From contig NZ_PCOZ01000006.1 in assembly GCF_002979555.1 (NCBI RefSeq), positions 310,001 to 374,000 of the forward strand: DNA of 64,000 nt, given 5' to 3'. This stretch comes from Pseudomonas sp. MYb60. GTDB taxonomy: Bacteria; Pseudomonadota; Gammaproteobacteria; Pseudomonadales; Pseudomonadaceae. Both the position numbers and the translations under genes were made by a program. The stretch's first letter is position 1; every line of letters starts with the position of its first letter. Positions 9,083 to 18,388 of this stretch are shown piece by piece. The notes under the pieces were generated by a model. That model did not search any database and had not been told where the DNA came from. It saw only the letters and a program-made list of their open reading frames with translations.

Positions 9083-9144
9083 TCCAAAGCACATTCGATC
9101 TGCGCTAACCTGGCGAGCGGCGCACAAAACAACAAGGACCTTAC

Positions 9145-10008
9145 ATGGACGTAACAATGGGCCTGCTGGCTGCCCTGCTCTGGGGCGGTACGGACTTCCT
9201 CGTGGGCCTCAACGCCCGCGCCGTTGGCGTAAAGCGTGCGGTGTACTTCGGCCAAGCCCTCGGCTTCCTGATCATGACCCTGCTGCTGGTCGTCTTCCCT
9301 GCCTTCCTGTTTAAATCCCTTGATGCTGCATTGAGCGTCTGGCTGCTGGGCATGGTGGCCGCCCTACTCACCGTCTCCGGCGCCCTCGCGCTGTCCAAGG
9401 CCTTCGCCCTGGGCAAAGCCGCCATCGTCGCGCCACTGGTGACGTCCTACGGCGTAGTCACCACGCTGCTGTCATGGGCCAGCGGTGAACACATTAGTCT
9501 CGTTCAACTCGGCTGCATCGCCCTCTGCGTCATCGGCGTGACCCTTTCCAGCATCCACAAGGACAACGGCGTCCCTCACAACAACCCACAGCTGTCCATC
9601 GCCTACGCCATGCTCGCAGCAACGCTGTACGGCACCAGTTTCTGGTTGCAAGGGCGATACACACTGCCGGCGCTGGGGCCGATCACCATGTTGTGGCTGG
9701 GTTACCTGGTGGGCCTGTGCGTATTGGTGGTGATGGTGCTGAAGATCAAGGACGGCCTGAAAATCCCGCCGCTGAAAAACTGCGCGACATTGACCGGCGC
9801 AAGCCTGATGAACCTGGGCGGGTTCTCTGCATTTTCATGGGGGGCGATGGCGGGCTCGGTGTCGGTAGTGACGGTGATCAGTACGCTGTCGGGGGGGATT
9901 GCGGCGATTCTGGGGTTTGTGTTTTTCAAGGAGCGGTTATCGGCGGTGCAGGTGTTGGGGGTGGTGCTGGTATTGGTCGGCGCAGTGGTTTTGCACATCG
10001 TCGATTGA
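9145..10008 (+). CDS. DMT-superfamily (EamA) transporter
   Basis: 287 residues with about ten hydrophobic segments arranged as two EamA repeats (start GLLAALLWGGTDFLVGLNA; second half AYAMLAATLYGTSFWLQG). This is the drug/metabolite transporter fold of the inner membrane. An AAGGA site lies before the ATG. Members export amino acids, metabolites or drugs, and the substrate cannot be predicted here. The gene is single and convergent with pckA, sharing a bidirectional terminator. Confidence 0.9.
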   Translation: MDVTMGLLAALLWGGTDFLVGLNARAVGVKRAVYFGQALGFLIMTLLLVVFPAFLFKSLDAALSVWLLGMVAALLTVSGALALSKAFALGKAAIVAPLVTSYGVVTTLLSWASGEHISLVQLGCIALCVIGVTLSSIHKDNGVPHNNPQLSIAYAMLAATLYGTSFWLQGRYTLPALGPITMLWLGYLVGLCVLVVMVLKIKDGLKIPPLKNCATLTGASLMNLGGFSAFSWGAMAGSVSVVTVISTLSGGIAAILGFVFFKERLSAVQVLGVVLVLVGAVVLHIVD

Positions 10009-10021
10009 CCTTTCGCGCATA

Positions 10022-10049
10022 AAAAAGCCGCCCAAAGAGGCGGCTTTTT
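10022..10049. terminator. Bidirectional intrinsic terminator between the DMT transporter gene and pckA
   Basis: Perfect stem AAAAAGCCGCC / GGCGGCTTTTT around a 6-base loop CAAAGA. The A-run and T-run on the two sides give a U-tract in both directions. It sits 13 bases after the transporter stop and 15 bases after the pckA stop on the other strand. Confidence 0.93.
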
Positions 10050-10064
10050 CACAACACGCGTGTC

Positions 10065-11606
10065 TTACAACTTAGGACCCGCAGCCATGATTGCATCGCT
10101 CACTTCAAACTTCTTGAAGTTCTCGATGAACAAGCCGGCCAGTGCCTTCGCCGCTTCGTCGTAGGCAGCCTTGTCAGCCCAGGTGTTACGTGGGTTCAAC
10201 AGGCCTGTCTCAACGCCCGGAACGGCCAGTGGCACGTCGAGGTTGATGGTGTCGAGGTGTTCGGTTTCAGCACCGATCAACGCGCCGCTCTGGATCGCTG
10301 CGATCACGCCGCGAGTGGTCGGAATGTTGAAGCGGTTGCCGACGCCGTAGCCGCCGCCGGTCCAGCCGGTGTTGACCAGGTAGACCTTGGAGCCGAAGCC
10401 GCGGATGCGCTTGATCAGCAGTTCAGCGTATTCGCCAGCCGGACGCGGGAAGAACGGTGCGCCGAAGCAGGTGGAGAAGGTCGACTTGATGCCGCCGCCG
10501 GAACCCATTTCGGTCGAGCCCACCAGGGCGGTGTAGCCGGACAGGAAGTGGTAGGCCGCTTGCTCTTCGCTGAGGATCGACACAGGTGGCAGTACGCCGG
10601 TCAGGTCGCAGGTCAGGAAGATCACCGCGTTTGGCTCGCCGCCCAGGTTCTGTTCGGAACGCTTGGCAACGTGCTCCAGCGGGTAGGCGGCGCGGCTGTT
10701 CTGGGTCAGGCTGACGTCGGTGTAGTCGGCGTGCTTGGCATCGTCGATCACCACGTTTTCCAGCACGGCGCCGTGCTTGATGGCTTTCCAGATGACCGGC
10801 TCGTTCTTCTCGGAGAGGTCGATGCACTTGGCATAGCAACCGCCTTCGATGTTGAACACCACGCCTTCGCCCCAGCCGTGTTCGTCGTCACCGATGAGGT
10901 AACGGCTTTCGTCAGCGGACAGGGTGGTTTTACCGGTGCCCGACAGACCGAAGAACAGGGTCACGTCGCCCGCTTCGCCAATGTTGGCGGCGCAGTGCAT
11001 CGGCAGTACGTCGGAGGCTGGCAGCAGGAAGTTCTGCACCGAGAACATGGCCTTCTTCATCTCACCGGCGTAACGCATGCCGGCGATCAGCACTTTTTTC
11101 TGTGCGAAGTTGAGGATCACGCAACCATCGGAGTTGGTGCCGTCACGCTCTGGCACGCACTCGAAGTTGGCCACGTTAAGCACTTGCCATTCTTCGCGAC
11201 CGGCCGGGTTGTACTGGGCCGGGTTGATGAACAGGCAGCGACCGAACAGGTTCTGCCAGGCAGTCTGGGTGGTCATTTTCACGGCGAGGTAGTGGTCTTC
11301 GGCCGCGCCTACGTGAACGTGGGAAACGAAATGCTCTTGCGCGTTGTTGAAGGCCTCGACGCGAGCCCACAGGGCATCGAACTTGTCGGCCGGGAACTTG
11401 CGGTTGATCGGGCCCCAGGCAATGGCGTCCTGGGTGGTTGGCTCTTCAACGATGAAACGGTCGACTGGCGAACGACCGGTACGGTGACCGGTTTCTACGA
11501 CCAGCGCGCCAGTATCGGCAAGCACGCCTTCACCGCGCTGCAGGGCTTCTTTGACCAGATCGTCAACACTCAGATCGGTGTATACGGCGTTATTGGCTTG
11601 CGTCAT
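10065..11606 (-). CDS. pckA: Phosphoenolpyruvate carboxykinase (ATP)
   Basis: 513 residues, the usual length. It converts oxaloacetate plus ATP to phosphoenolpyruvate and CO2, the first dedicated step of gluconeogenesis, which is central in Pseudomonas growing on organic acids. The P-loop [15 protein letters not shown], the metal-binding [21 protein letters not shown] region and the family N-terminal [11 protein letters not shown] are all present. It is a single gene ending in the shared terminator at 10022-10049. The 179 bases upstream to hslO hold its promoter region, in which I see no clear operator. Confidence 0.97.
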   Translation of the reverse strand: MTQANNAVYTDLSVDDLVKEALQRGEGVLADTGALVVETGHRTGRSPVDRFIVEEPTTQDAIAWGPINRKFPADKFDALWARVEAFNNAQEHFVSHVHVGAAEDHYLAVKMTTQTAWQNLFGRCLFINPAQYNPAGREEWQVLNVANFECVPERDGTNSDGCVILNFAQKKVLIAGMRYAGEMKKAMFSVQNFLLPASDVLPMHCAANIGEAGDVTLFFGLSGTGKTTLSADESRYLIGDDEHGWGEGVVFNIEGGCYAKCIDLSEKNEPVIWKAIKHGAVLENVVIDDAKHADYTDVSLTQNSRAAYPLEHVAKRSEQNLGGEPNAVIFLTCDLTGVLPPVSILSEEQAAYHFLSGYTALVGSTEMGSGGGIKSTFSTCFGAPFFPRPAGEYAELLIKRIRGFGSKVYLVNTGWTGGGYGVGNRFNIPTTRGVIAAIQSGALIGAETEHLDTINLDVPLAVPGVETGLLNPRNTWADKAAYDEAAKALAGLFIENFKKFEVSDAIMAAGPKL

Positions 11607-11785
11607 TAGGTTCCCCGTCGGCCTATGGCCGAGTGCTCCAAACGTTTTGTAGTAGAAAGTTGCGCACTACTACCGCGAAAAAAGTGGGCCGGATTATGCC
11701 AGAAAAGCCCAAAAAGAGTAGGGCCCTCCCGTCAGAACTGCGCTAATCCGGCGTTTGTCAGGTGATTTACCTGTGCTTAAACGTT

Positions 11786-12688
11786 TTAGTGGCGGGTGTC
11801 CGAAGGGGTGTCGATGCCTGCTCCAGCGAACAATTGCACTACATCGGCCGCATCGAACAAGTAACGCTGGTTGCAGAACTGGCAGTCGATCTCGATATTG
11901 CCGCCGTGCTCCACCACCAAAGCCTGCGCATCTTCAAGGCCCAGGCTGACCAGCGCGTTGCCCGAACGCTCGCGCGAGCAGCTGCAATTGAAGCGCAGGG
12001 TCTGGGCATCGAACAGGCGCACGGCCTCTTCGTGGTAGAGGCGGTGCAGGATGGTTTCGTTGCTCAGGCCCAGCAGTTCCTCAGCGGTCAGGGTGCCGGC
12101 CAGGGCCGTGAGGCTGCGCCAGCTTTCGGCGCGCTCATCGTCGTCCTTGATGCGGTCAGCCGGCAGTTGCTGCAGGAGCAGGCCACGGGCGCGATGGCCA
12201 TCGGCGTTGAGCCAGAACTTGGTGCCCACTTGCTGGGACATCACGAAATAGTTGGTGAAGCAGTCCGACAGGGTGTCGCCGTCGAGGTCGACGATACCTT
12301 GATAACGTTGGCCCACGGTCGGGTCGACGGTGAGGGCCAGTACGCCGTTGGGCATCAGGTCGGCCAGGGTAGCGTCCGGAGCAATCAAGTCCGCTTCGTA
12401 ACGGGCCAGGCCACGGATTTCGCGCTCGCTGGAGCATTCGATCATCAGCAACGGAATCGGGCCTTCGGAGCGCGCCTGCAGGATCAGCAAACCATCGAAC
12501 TTCATGGTGCCCACCAGCAGCGCCGCAGCCGCCATCAGCTCACCGAGCAGTTGTGCGACCGGCTCCGGATAAGCGTGCTTGGCCAGGACTTCGGCATAGC
12601 TGCGCTCCAGCGAGACCATTTCGCCACGGGCGTCGCTCTCGTCGAAGATGAAGCGTTGGGTGAAGTCGGTATCCGGTAGATCAGTCAT
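11786..12688 (-). CDS. hslO: Redox-regulated chaperone Hsp33
   Basis: 300 residues from the ATG at 12688; a longer in-frame opening reaches 12913, but the family N-terminus is at 12688 ([17 protein letters not shown]). Hsp33 is a cytoplasmic holdase switched on by oxidation. The C-terminal zinc centre that senses oxidants is intact: CxC in FNCSCSRE and CxxC in DCQFCNQ. It is divergent from a PAP2 phosphatase gene. hslR, the partner heat-shock gene in many genomes, lies about 1 kb away on the same strand with the PAP2 gene between them. Confidence 0.96.
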   Translation of the reverse strand: MTDLPDTDFTQRFIFDESDARGEMVSLERSYAEVLAKHAYPEPVAQLLGELMAAAALLVGTMKFDGLLILQARSEGPIPLLMIECSSEREIRGLARYEADLIAPDATLADLMPNGVLALTVDPTVGQRYQGIVDLDGDTLSDCFTNYFVMSQQVGTKFWLNADGHRARGLLLQQLPADRIKDDDERAESWRSLTALAGTLTAEELLGLSNETILHRLYHEEAVRLFDAQTLRFNCSCSRERSGNALVSLGLEDAQALVVEHGGNIEIDCQFCNQRYLFDAADVVQLFAGAGIDTPSDTRH

Positions 12689-12812
12689 AGGTCTGGGTAT
12701 CTGAATTGATGACAAAATGATTACAAGGTTTATAAAATTAAACGCTTTAGCACCACTGTGGTGCGGCTTTTCTCCTGGATGGCGGAGAGTTTTAGAGCGA
12801 TGAGGACAGTTT

Positions 12813-13616
12813 ATGAACAATCCGGGTTTGTTCCAAGCCAAGTGGAACCTCGGGCGATGGGCCGCTTGCAATCTATTGGCGATCGGACTGCTGCTTTTCT
12901 GGCTGTGGCCCACGGGCCAGATGCTGTGTGTGGTTTTCGACGAATGGCTGTTTCATCTGCTCAATGACCCGCTGGCGAGCAGCTCGGCATGGCTGCATGT
13001 GTGGGCCGTGGCCAGCCTGCGACCTTTCGACGCAGTGGTTGGCGTGATTCTGCTGACGTTGCTGATTCGCGGCGACTGGGTGTTCAAGGCCGTGCAGGTC
13101 CGCCAGGCGCTGTTCGGATTTGTCGCCATCCTGCTGTTGCTGTTGTTCATACGCATGCTGTTTTCCAAGCTCGCGGCGTCGATGGGTTGGCAGCACAGCA
13201 GCCCGTCGATGGTGATCAGCGGGGCGATCCAAATGAGCGACTATTTCCCGGGGCTGGAAAAAACCTGGGAACTGAAGGACCGCTCGAGCCAGAGCTTCCC
13301 GGGCGATCACGCCTCGGTGCTGTTGATCTGGGGGATGTTCATGACGGTATTTGCCAAGCGCATCGGCCAGATACTGGTGATCTGGGGCCTGGCGCTGCTG
13401 TTCATGATGCCGCGCCTGGTCGCCGGCGCGCATTGGGGCCAGGATGATTACATCGGCGGTGTATTGCTGGCGCTGCTGGCCCTGGGCTGGGGCTATTACA
13501 CGCCGTTTGCGGCCAAGGTGTCGGGCCTGTTGTTGCGAGCGACAGCACCGGTGTTCACGTTGATGAGCCATTTGCCCGTCGTCGGACGACTGAACGTCGT
13601 GCGCACAGCCGCATGA
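12813..13616 (+). CDS. PAP2-family membrane phosphatase
   Basis: 267 residues with several transmembrane segments. The PAP2 phosphatase motifs are present in variant form: [14 protein letters not shown] covers the PSGH-type motif, and [16 protein letters not shown] supplies the third-motif Arg, His and Asp. Enzymes of this fold dephosphorylate lipid phosphates such as undecaprenyl or phosphatidic acid species, or lipid A, at the inner membrane. Which lipid cannot be told. The gene lies alone between hslO and hslR, transcribed away from hslO, and is followed by a REP-like hairpin. Confidence 0.85.
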   Translation: MNNPGLFQAKWNLGRWAACNLLAIGLLLFWLWPTGQMLCVVFDEWLFHLLNDPLASSSAWLHVWAVASLRPFDAVVGVILLTLLIRGDWVFKAVQVRQALFGFVAILLLLLFIRMLFSKLAASMGWQHSSPSMVISGAIQMSDYFPGLEKTWELKDRSSQSFPGDHASVLLIWGMFMTVFAKRIGQILVIWGLALLFMMPRLVAGAHWGQDDYIGGVLLALLALGWGYYTPFAAKVSGLLLRATAPVFTLMSHLPVVGRLNVVRTAA

Positions 13617-13629
13617 CGATGCAGGCCTA

Positions 13630-13659
13630 CTGTGGGAGCGAGCCTGCTCGCTTCCACAG
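13630..13659. repeat. REP-like palindrome, variant class
   Basis: Imperfect palindrome CTGTGGGAGCGAGCCTGCTC followed by GCTTCCACAG, 14 bases after the PAP2 gene stop and between convergent genes. The arm contains GAGCGAG...CTCGCT, like the element at 39956-40055 and unlike the GGGGGCTTGCCCC class. Confidence 0.75.
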
Positions 13660-13690
13660 TTGATCTCCCTGGGACTGAAGGCCCGGGCAA

Positions 13691-14098
13691 TCAGTCATCA
13701 TTGCCGCTGCCGCGAAACTTGAACAGGTCACGGCGCTGCTTCTTGCTCGGCTTGCCATCGGTACTCAAGCCCATGGCACCGGCCTTGCGCATCGCCGCCG
13801 CATTCTCGCGCCTGGCGATGCTGGCGTCGGTCTCTGCGTACAATGCCTGCGCTTCAGGCGCGCCACGGCGCACGATGGAAAGTGCCTGAACCACGATGGT
13901 TTTTTCGTCAAACCCTGTACGAATCTGGAACTCATCTCCGACGCGCGGTTCCTTGCCCGGCTTGCAGCGTTCACCGCGATGGTGCACTTTGCCGCTCTCG
14001 ATGGCGGCCTTGGCCAGGGCACGGGTTTTGTAGAAGCGCGCAGCCCACAACCACTTGTCCAACCGGACTTTTTCTTCCTCTTCCTGCTTTTGAGCCAC
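13691..14098 (-). CDS. hslR: Heat-shock RNA-binding protein Hsp15
   Basis: 135 residues. I take the GTG at 14098 because GAGGA lies 7 bases upstream and the protein then starts VAQKQEEEEKVRLDKWLWAA; an ATG opening at 14164 has no such support. The S4 RNA-binding domain occupies about residues 12-75 (VRLDKWLWAARFYKTRALAK). The C-terminus is Lys/Arg-rich. In E. coli, Hsp15 rescues stalled 50S subunits still carrying nascent chain. The 298 bases upstream to rimB hold only short frames that I cannot support as genes. Confidence 0.93.
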   Translation of the reverse strand: MAQKQEEEEKVRLDKWLWAARFYKTRALAKAAIESGKVHHRGERCKPGKEPRVGDEFQIRTGFDEKTIVVQALSIVRRGAPEAQALYAETDASIARRENAAAMRKAGAMGLSTDGKPSKKQRRDLFKFRGSGNDD

Positions 14099-14396
14099 TT
14101 GAATTCCTCGCTCTGAAAAATGTCGCAACTTTACCGTTGAAACCCTTCGACGCATAAACCTCAAGGCTCACCTAAGATACGCCAGGCGCCACGCGATTTG
14201 CGCGGTTTTGCACCGCGATGACTGATTGATCAAGCCCGCAAGATATCTGTCGCCATTTGCCGGATATTCTGCGTGAATACCGCGAATTCAGCACCGAACC
14301 CTCGGCCATGATTCGGGGATTGTCACACGCTGTGCGCAGTTGGACGTTACTGTCCTCGACGACTACGAAACATTTCTGAATGACCGGTTACTCATA

Positions 14397-14879
14397 TTGA
14401 AGACATTTGACCATTTGACCGTTGTCGGTCTGCGTGAGTGGGTGGCACTTCCCGACTTGGGAGTGGCTGGCCTGCGGGCGAAGATCGACACCGGTGCCAG
14501 CACCTCGAGCCTGCACGCCACCGATATCGAGCCGTTTGAGCGCGACGGTGAGCAGTGGGTGCGCTTTACCGCGCACTTGGGCAGCGTGGTGCAACTGCGT
14601 CACCGCCGCTGCGAAGCGCCCCTGGTGACGATGAAAACCATCAAGAGCTCCAATGGTCATGCGCAGGTGCGCTATGTGATCAGCACCACCCTGGCGCTGG
14701 GTGATCGGGTATGGCGGGTGGAGTTTACCCTGGCCTGCCGCAAAGCCATGCGTTACCGCCTGTTGCTGGGCTCCAAGGCGCTGGTTGACGGCCAATTGGT
14801 GGTCAGTCCAGGCGTCAAGTACGTTCAAGACAAGCCGGTGTTCCCGGTCTCTACTATTTCTGCCCCAGGTGCTGCATGA
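14397..14879 (+). CDS. rimB: RimB-like retropepsin-type protease (ATP-dependent zinc protease family)
   Basis: About 160 residues if started at the TTG at 14397 ([20 protein letters not shown]); the frame stays open to a TTG at 14340, so the start is uncertain. The motif [13 protein letters not shown] is the DTG(A/S) aspartic-protease signature. The family name ATP-dependent zinc protease is historical. In P. fluorescens a gene of this kind sits in the rimABK operon, which controls glutamate-tail addition to ribosomal protein S6. Here it overlaps rimK by 4 bases. No separate rimA gene is evident upstream. Confidence 0.85.
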   Translation: MKTFDHLTVVGLREWVALPDLGVAGLRAKIDTGASTSSLHATDIEPFERDGEQWVRFTAHLGSVVQLRHRRCEAPLVTMKTIKSSNGHAQVRYVISTTLALGDRVWRVEFTLACRKAMRYRLLLGSKALVDGQLVVSPGVKYVQDKPVFPVSTISAPGAA

Positions 14880-15781
14880 AGATTGCTGTGCTGTCGCGAA
14901 ACCCGCGTCTGTATTCCACCCGCCGCCTGGTTGAGGCCGGCACCGAACGTGGCCACGAAATGGTGGTGATCGACACGTTGCGGGCCTACATGAACATCGC
15001 CAGCCACAAGCCGCAGATCCATTATCGGGGCAAGCCGCTCGAGGGCTTCGATGCGGTGATCCCGCGGATCGGGGCTTCGGTGACGTTTTATGGCTGCGCG
15101 GTGCTGCGCCAGTTTGAAATGATGGGGGTCTTTCCCCTGAACGAGTCCGTGGCCATCGCGCGCTCACGGGACAAACTACGCTCGCTGCAATTGCTCTCAC
15201 GCCGGGGCATCGGCCTGCCGGTGACCGGCTTTGCCCACTCGCCTGACGACATCCCCGACCTGATCGAGATGGTCAACGGCGCGCCGCTGGTGATCAAGGT
15301 GCTGGAAGGCACCCAGGGTATTGGCGTGGTGCTGTGCGAAACCGCGACGGCCGCCGAGTCGGTGATTGAAGCCTTCATGGGCCTCAAGCAGAACATCATG
15401 GTGCAGGAATACATCAAGGAAGCCGGCGGCGCGGATATTCGCTGCTTTGTGGTGGGCGACAAAGTGATTGCCGCGATGAAGCGTCAGGCCAAGCCAGGCG
15501 AGTTCCGTTCCAACCTGCACCGTGGTGGCAGCGCCAGCCTGATCAAGATCACCCCGGAAGAGCGCATGACTGCGCTGCGAGCGGCCAAGGTGATGGGCTT
15601 GAGCGTGGCGGGTGTGGATATCCTGCGTTCCAACCACGGGCCACTGGTGATGGAGGTGAATTCATCCCCAGGCCTGGAAGGGATCGAGACCACCACCGGC
15701 AAGGACGTGGCGGGGATCATCATTCAGCATCTGGAGAAAAATGGTGGGCCGAATATGACTCGGACCAAGGGTAAGGGTTGA
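14876..15781 (+). CDS. rimK: Ribosomal protein S6 glutamate ligase RimK
   Basis: 301 residues, the usual length. RimK is an ATP-grasp ligase that adds glutamates to the C-terminus of S6 and affects translation and adaptation. The N-terminal pre-ATP-grasp domain ([18 protein letters not shown]), the ATP-binding loop with [13 protein letters not shown], and the metal-binding end [18 protein letters not shown] are intact. It starts within the end of rimB, so the two are co-translated. A REP element follows the stop by about 30 bases, before the convergent envZ. Confidence 0.96.
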   Translation: MKIAVLSRNPRLYSTRRLVEAGTERGHEMVVIDTLRAYMNIASHKPQIHYRGKPLEGFDAVIPRIGASVTFYGCAVLRQFEMMGVFPLNESVAIARSRDKLRSLQLLSRRGIGLPVTGFAHSPDDIPDLIEMVNGAPLVIKVLEGTQGIGVVLCETATAAESVIEAFMGLKQNIMVQEYIKEAGGADIRCFVVGDKVIAAMKRQAKPGEFRSNLHRGGSASLIKITPEERMTALRAAKVMGLSVAGVDILRSNHGPLVMEVNSSPGLEGIETTTGKDVAGIIIQHLEKNGGPNMTRTKGKG

Positions 15782-15812
15782 TAAAAACCAGCGTTTCAAA
15801 CACTGCAAAATC

Positions 15813-15843
15813 AATGTGGGAGGGGGCTTGCCCCTCCCACATT
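15813..15843. repeat. REP element between rimK and envZ
   Basis: Near-perfect palindrome AATGTGGGAGGGG-GCTTG-CCCCTCCCACATT between two convergent genes. It probably also serves as a 3'-end stem-loop for both. Confidence 0.85.
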
Positions 15844-15859
15844 TGTGCAGTGCTGTTGG

Positions 15860-17173
15860 TTATACCGCGTCTCTAGGCAACATCAGCCCCAGCGGCAGGC
15901 GCACCCGCGCTTCCAGGCCGCCGTCTTCACGGTTGCGCAACTCGACATTGCCGCCGTGCATCGACGCAATCCGCCGCACAATCGCCAACCCCAGGCCAGT
16001 GCCTTTACCCCCACGGGCCCGGTCGCCACGGGTAAACGGGTTGAAGATGCCTTCCAGCTCTTCGGGATCGATTCCCGCACCCCGGTCCAGCACGCTCAGC
16101 ACCACATACGGCGCCGCACTGTCACCGGACACGTACGCCGCCACTTCCACCTCGGAACCGGCGTGGTGCAAGGCATTGCCGATCAGGTTGTTCAACAGGC
16201 GCTTCATCGAGATCCGACGCAACGCAAACGGCTGGATGGGTTCCAGGCGCATGCGCACCTGCTCGCCATTCTGGTTGTAGGGCGCAACCACCTCACGCAC
16301 CAACTCCGTCAGGTCAACCTCTTCGACCACCTCATCACGACCATCGCGGATAAACGCCAGGAACTGGTCGAGAATCGCGTCCATGTCCTCGATGTCGCGC
16401 ACCATGTCATCGGTGAGGTCGTTGTGATTGCCCATCAACTCCAGGGACAAGCGCAATCGCGTCAGCGGCGTGCGCAAGTCATGGGACACTCCCGCCAGCA
16501 TCAGCTCGCGTTCGCGCCCGGCCTGTTCGACGTCCTCCGCCATCTGATTGAACGCGCCATACACCTCGGTCATCTCGCTGGGGGTGTCACTGACCGGCAG
16601 TCGCACACTGCGACCCTGGCCCAGTTGGCGGGCGGCAAACACCAGGCGTTTGAGCGGTTGGTTGAGCTGGCGGACAAAAATCCAGGCCGATGCGGTGGAC
16701 AGCAACCCAATCGCCAGGAACCACCCCAGCACGTTCCAGATCTTCTGCCCCCTGAGCGGATGCGGATACAGCGGCACCTTCAGCCAGTCTTCACCCAGGC
16801 TCGGCGCGCGCACCCACAACGCCGGCGACACATGCATGCGCAGTCGCACCTCGGTGTCGTCACCCAGCTCGGCCTGCATCTGACGCTGGTAGATCTCGCT
16901 GTAGGGCCAATGTTGTTCGCCCTCGGGCACACCGGCACCGGCAACCCGCACCAGCGTCGCGGCCTTGGCGATCTTCTCGCGATTTTCGGGATCGGCCGCC
17001 CAATAGGCGCGCAGCGTCAGGGCGACGCCGTGGCTGTACTGTCGATCCACCAGCACGTCTTCGTTCATCAGCAGATAAACCAGCGTGAGGGCCTTGGAAA
17101 ACAGCACGACGATGAGCACCAGCCAAAGGGTGCGAGAGAAAAAACTTTGCGGGAACCACAACGGGGTTTTCAT
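15860..17173 (-). CDS. envZ: Osmosensor histidine kinase EnvZ
   Basis: 437 residues. It has two transmembrane segments (about 15-36 and 147-166) flanking a periplasmic loop, a HAMP linker, the dimerisation/phosphoacceptor helix LMLAGVSHDLRTPLTRLRL with His231, and the ATPase domain (LDRGAGIDPEELEGIFNPF, KGTGLGLAIV). It phosphorylates OmpR in response to osmolarity or envelope state. The 117-base gap after ompR suggests one transcript, possibly with added signals. The order ompR then envZ, running toward rimBK, fits P. fluorescens genomes as I recall them. Confidence 0.95.
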   Translation of the reverse strand: MKTPLWFPQSFFSRTLWLVLIVVLFSKALTLVYLLMNEDVLVDRQYSHGVALTLRAYWAADPENREKIAKAATLVRVAGAGVPEGEQHWPYSEIYQRQMQAELGDDTEVRLRMHVSPALWVRAPSLGEDWLKVPLYPHPLRGQKIWNVLGWFLAIGLLSTASAWIFVRQLNQPLKRLVFAARQLGQGRSVRLPVSDTPSEMTEVYGAFNQMAEDVEQAGRERELMLAGVSHDLRTPLTRLRLSLELMGNHNDLTDDMVRDIEDMDAILDQFLAFIRDGRDEVVEEVDLTELVREVVAPYNQNGEQVRMRLEPIQPFALRRISMKRLLNNLIGNALHHAGSEVEVAAYVSGDSAAPYVVLSVLDRGAGIDPEELEGIFNPFTRGDRARGGKGTGLGLAIVRRIASMHGGNVELRNREDGGLEARVRLPLGLMLPRDAV

Positions 17174-17290
17174 AGAAGACTGCTAGACACCTTGCAGGAA
17201 CGAGCGGTGCTCGCAGAATTGCAGACGCCGGACATCCCGTCGACCCTCATGGAGTCAAACGCCAGGATGCCCGCCGATGCAAATCATCGG

Positions 17291-18031
17291 TCACTTGGTG
17301 GCGGTGCCATCCGGCACAAACACATAGCCTACGCCCCACACCGTCTGGATGTAGCGCGGTTTGGACGGATCCGGCTCGATCATCCGGCGCAGTCGGGAAA
17401 TCTGCACGTCGATCGAACGCTCCAGAGCGTCCCATTCCCGGCCGCGGGCCAGGTTCATCAGCTTGTCGCGGGTCAACGGTTGGCGGGCATTCATCACCAG
17501 CGCCTTGAGTACGGCGAACTCACCCGTGGTGAGCATGTGCACTTCATCGCCACGCTTGAGTTCACGGGTGGCCAGCGACAGCTCGTAATCACCAAAGGTG
17601 ACGCTTTCGTCTTCGCTGCCCGGTGCGCCTGGAACCGGCGGAGCCTGGCGACGCAATACAGCCTTGACCCGTGCCATCAGCTCGTCCGGGTTGAACGGCT
17701 TGGCCAGGTAGTCATCGGCGCCAAGCTCCAGGCCCTTGATACGGCTCAGCTCGTCGCCCTTGGCGGTGAGCATGATGATCGGAATCTGGTTGTTCGCGCC
17801 GCGCAGGCGTTTGCAGGCGGTCAGGCCGTCTTCGCCGGGCAGCATCAGGTCGAGGACGACCAGGTTGAATACTTCACGCCCCAACAGGCGGTCCATCTGC
17901 TCGGTGTTCGGCACCGCGCGGGCACGGTAGCCCTTGGAGTTGAAGAACCGCTCCAGCAGGCTGCTCAGCCCCGGATCGTCATCAACGATGAGAATTTTTT
18001 CGCCTTCAGCAGTTTGTGCAGTGCTGCTCAT
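17291..18031 (-). CDS. ompR: Response regulator OmpR
   Basis: 246 residues. An N-terminal receiver with the acidic pocket (VDDDP) and phosphoacceptor Asp61 (VVLDLMLPGEDG), conserved K in MLTAKG, then a C-terminal winged helix (REWDALERSIDVQISRLR, YIQTVWGVGYVF). OmpR-type winged-helix regulator controlling porins and envelope genes with EnvZ. A strong AGAGGAG site lies 7 to 8 bases before the ATG. It is divergent from tex. Confidence 0.97.
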   Translation of the reverse strand: MSSTAQTAEGEKILIVDDDPGLSSLLERFFNSKGYRARAVPNTEQMDRLLGREVFNLVVLDLMLPGEDGLTACKRLRGANNQIPIIMLTAKGDELSRIKGLELGADDYLAKPFNPDELMARVKAVLRRQAPPVPGAPGSEDESVTFGDYELSLATRELKRGDEVHMLTTGEFAVLKALVMNARQPLTRDKLMNLARGREWDALERSIDVQISRLRRMIEPDPSKPRYIQTVWGVGYVFVPDGTATK

Positions 18032-18177
18032 TGGATGCTCCTCTTATCTCGGCGCGCATTATGGCGTAGCTGCCGTTATACGCACCGTGTGCATTGTTAG
18101 CAGATTTTTCCTCTACTGCCAGCGAAGCCGCGCCCTGCAACCGCCGGTGCAGTACCCCCCAAGGACAGAACGCTGGT

Positions 18178-18242
18178 TATAATGCGGCGCCTTCGTGCAG
18201 GGCAACATCAGATTGTTGCCGTCTACTGCCGGGCTTTTTTTT
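18178..18242 (+). promoter_or_regulatory. Structured tex leader: -10 box, hairpin and T8 run
   Basis: TATAAT at 18178-18183 is a full-consensus -10 box, though no good -35 is seen. At 18201-18220 lies a perfect 7-bp stem GGCAACA-TCAGAT-TGTTGCC, extended by GCAG (18197-18200) pairing with CTGC (18226-18229) across a bulge. A GGGC and eight Ts follow at 18231-18242. The tex start codon is 147 bases further on. This could be an attenuator or a short RNA of about 52 bases. The rest of the 357-base ompR-tex gap holds no gene that I can support. Confidence 0.4.
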
Positions 18243-18388
18243 ACCCGTTTGTCGTGATTATTTCGATTTCGAGGGTCAATAGGCTGCCTCTTGACCCAGG
18301 CAGCGGCGCCAGTCGGGCCGCTCAACCAGCCTTGCCGGGCCTTGTTTTCCGGGCCTGCGAGCTGATTTTCAGAATTTCAGGTGGTTTT

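Noticed and set aside
14308..14379. 23-codon ATG frame upstream of rimB as a candidate rimA or leader peptide
   Set aside because: No convincing ribosome-binding site, overlaps the open rimB frame, and no similarity that I can recognise.
15845..18100. Open frame of 751 codons across envZ and ompR on the opposite strand
   Set aside because: It spans two genuine genes and their intergenic gap and shows no motif; it is a GC-driven shadow.
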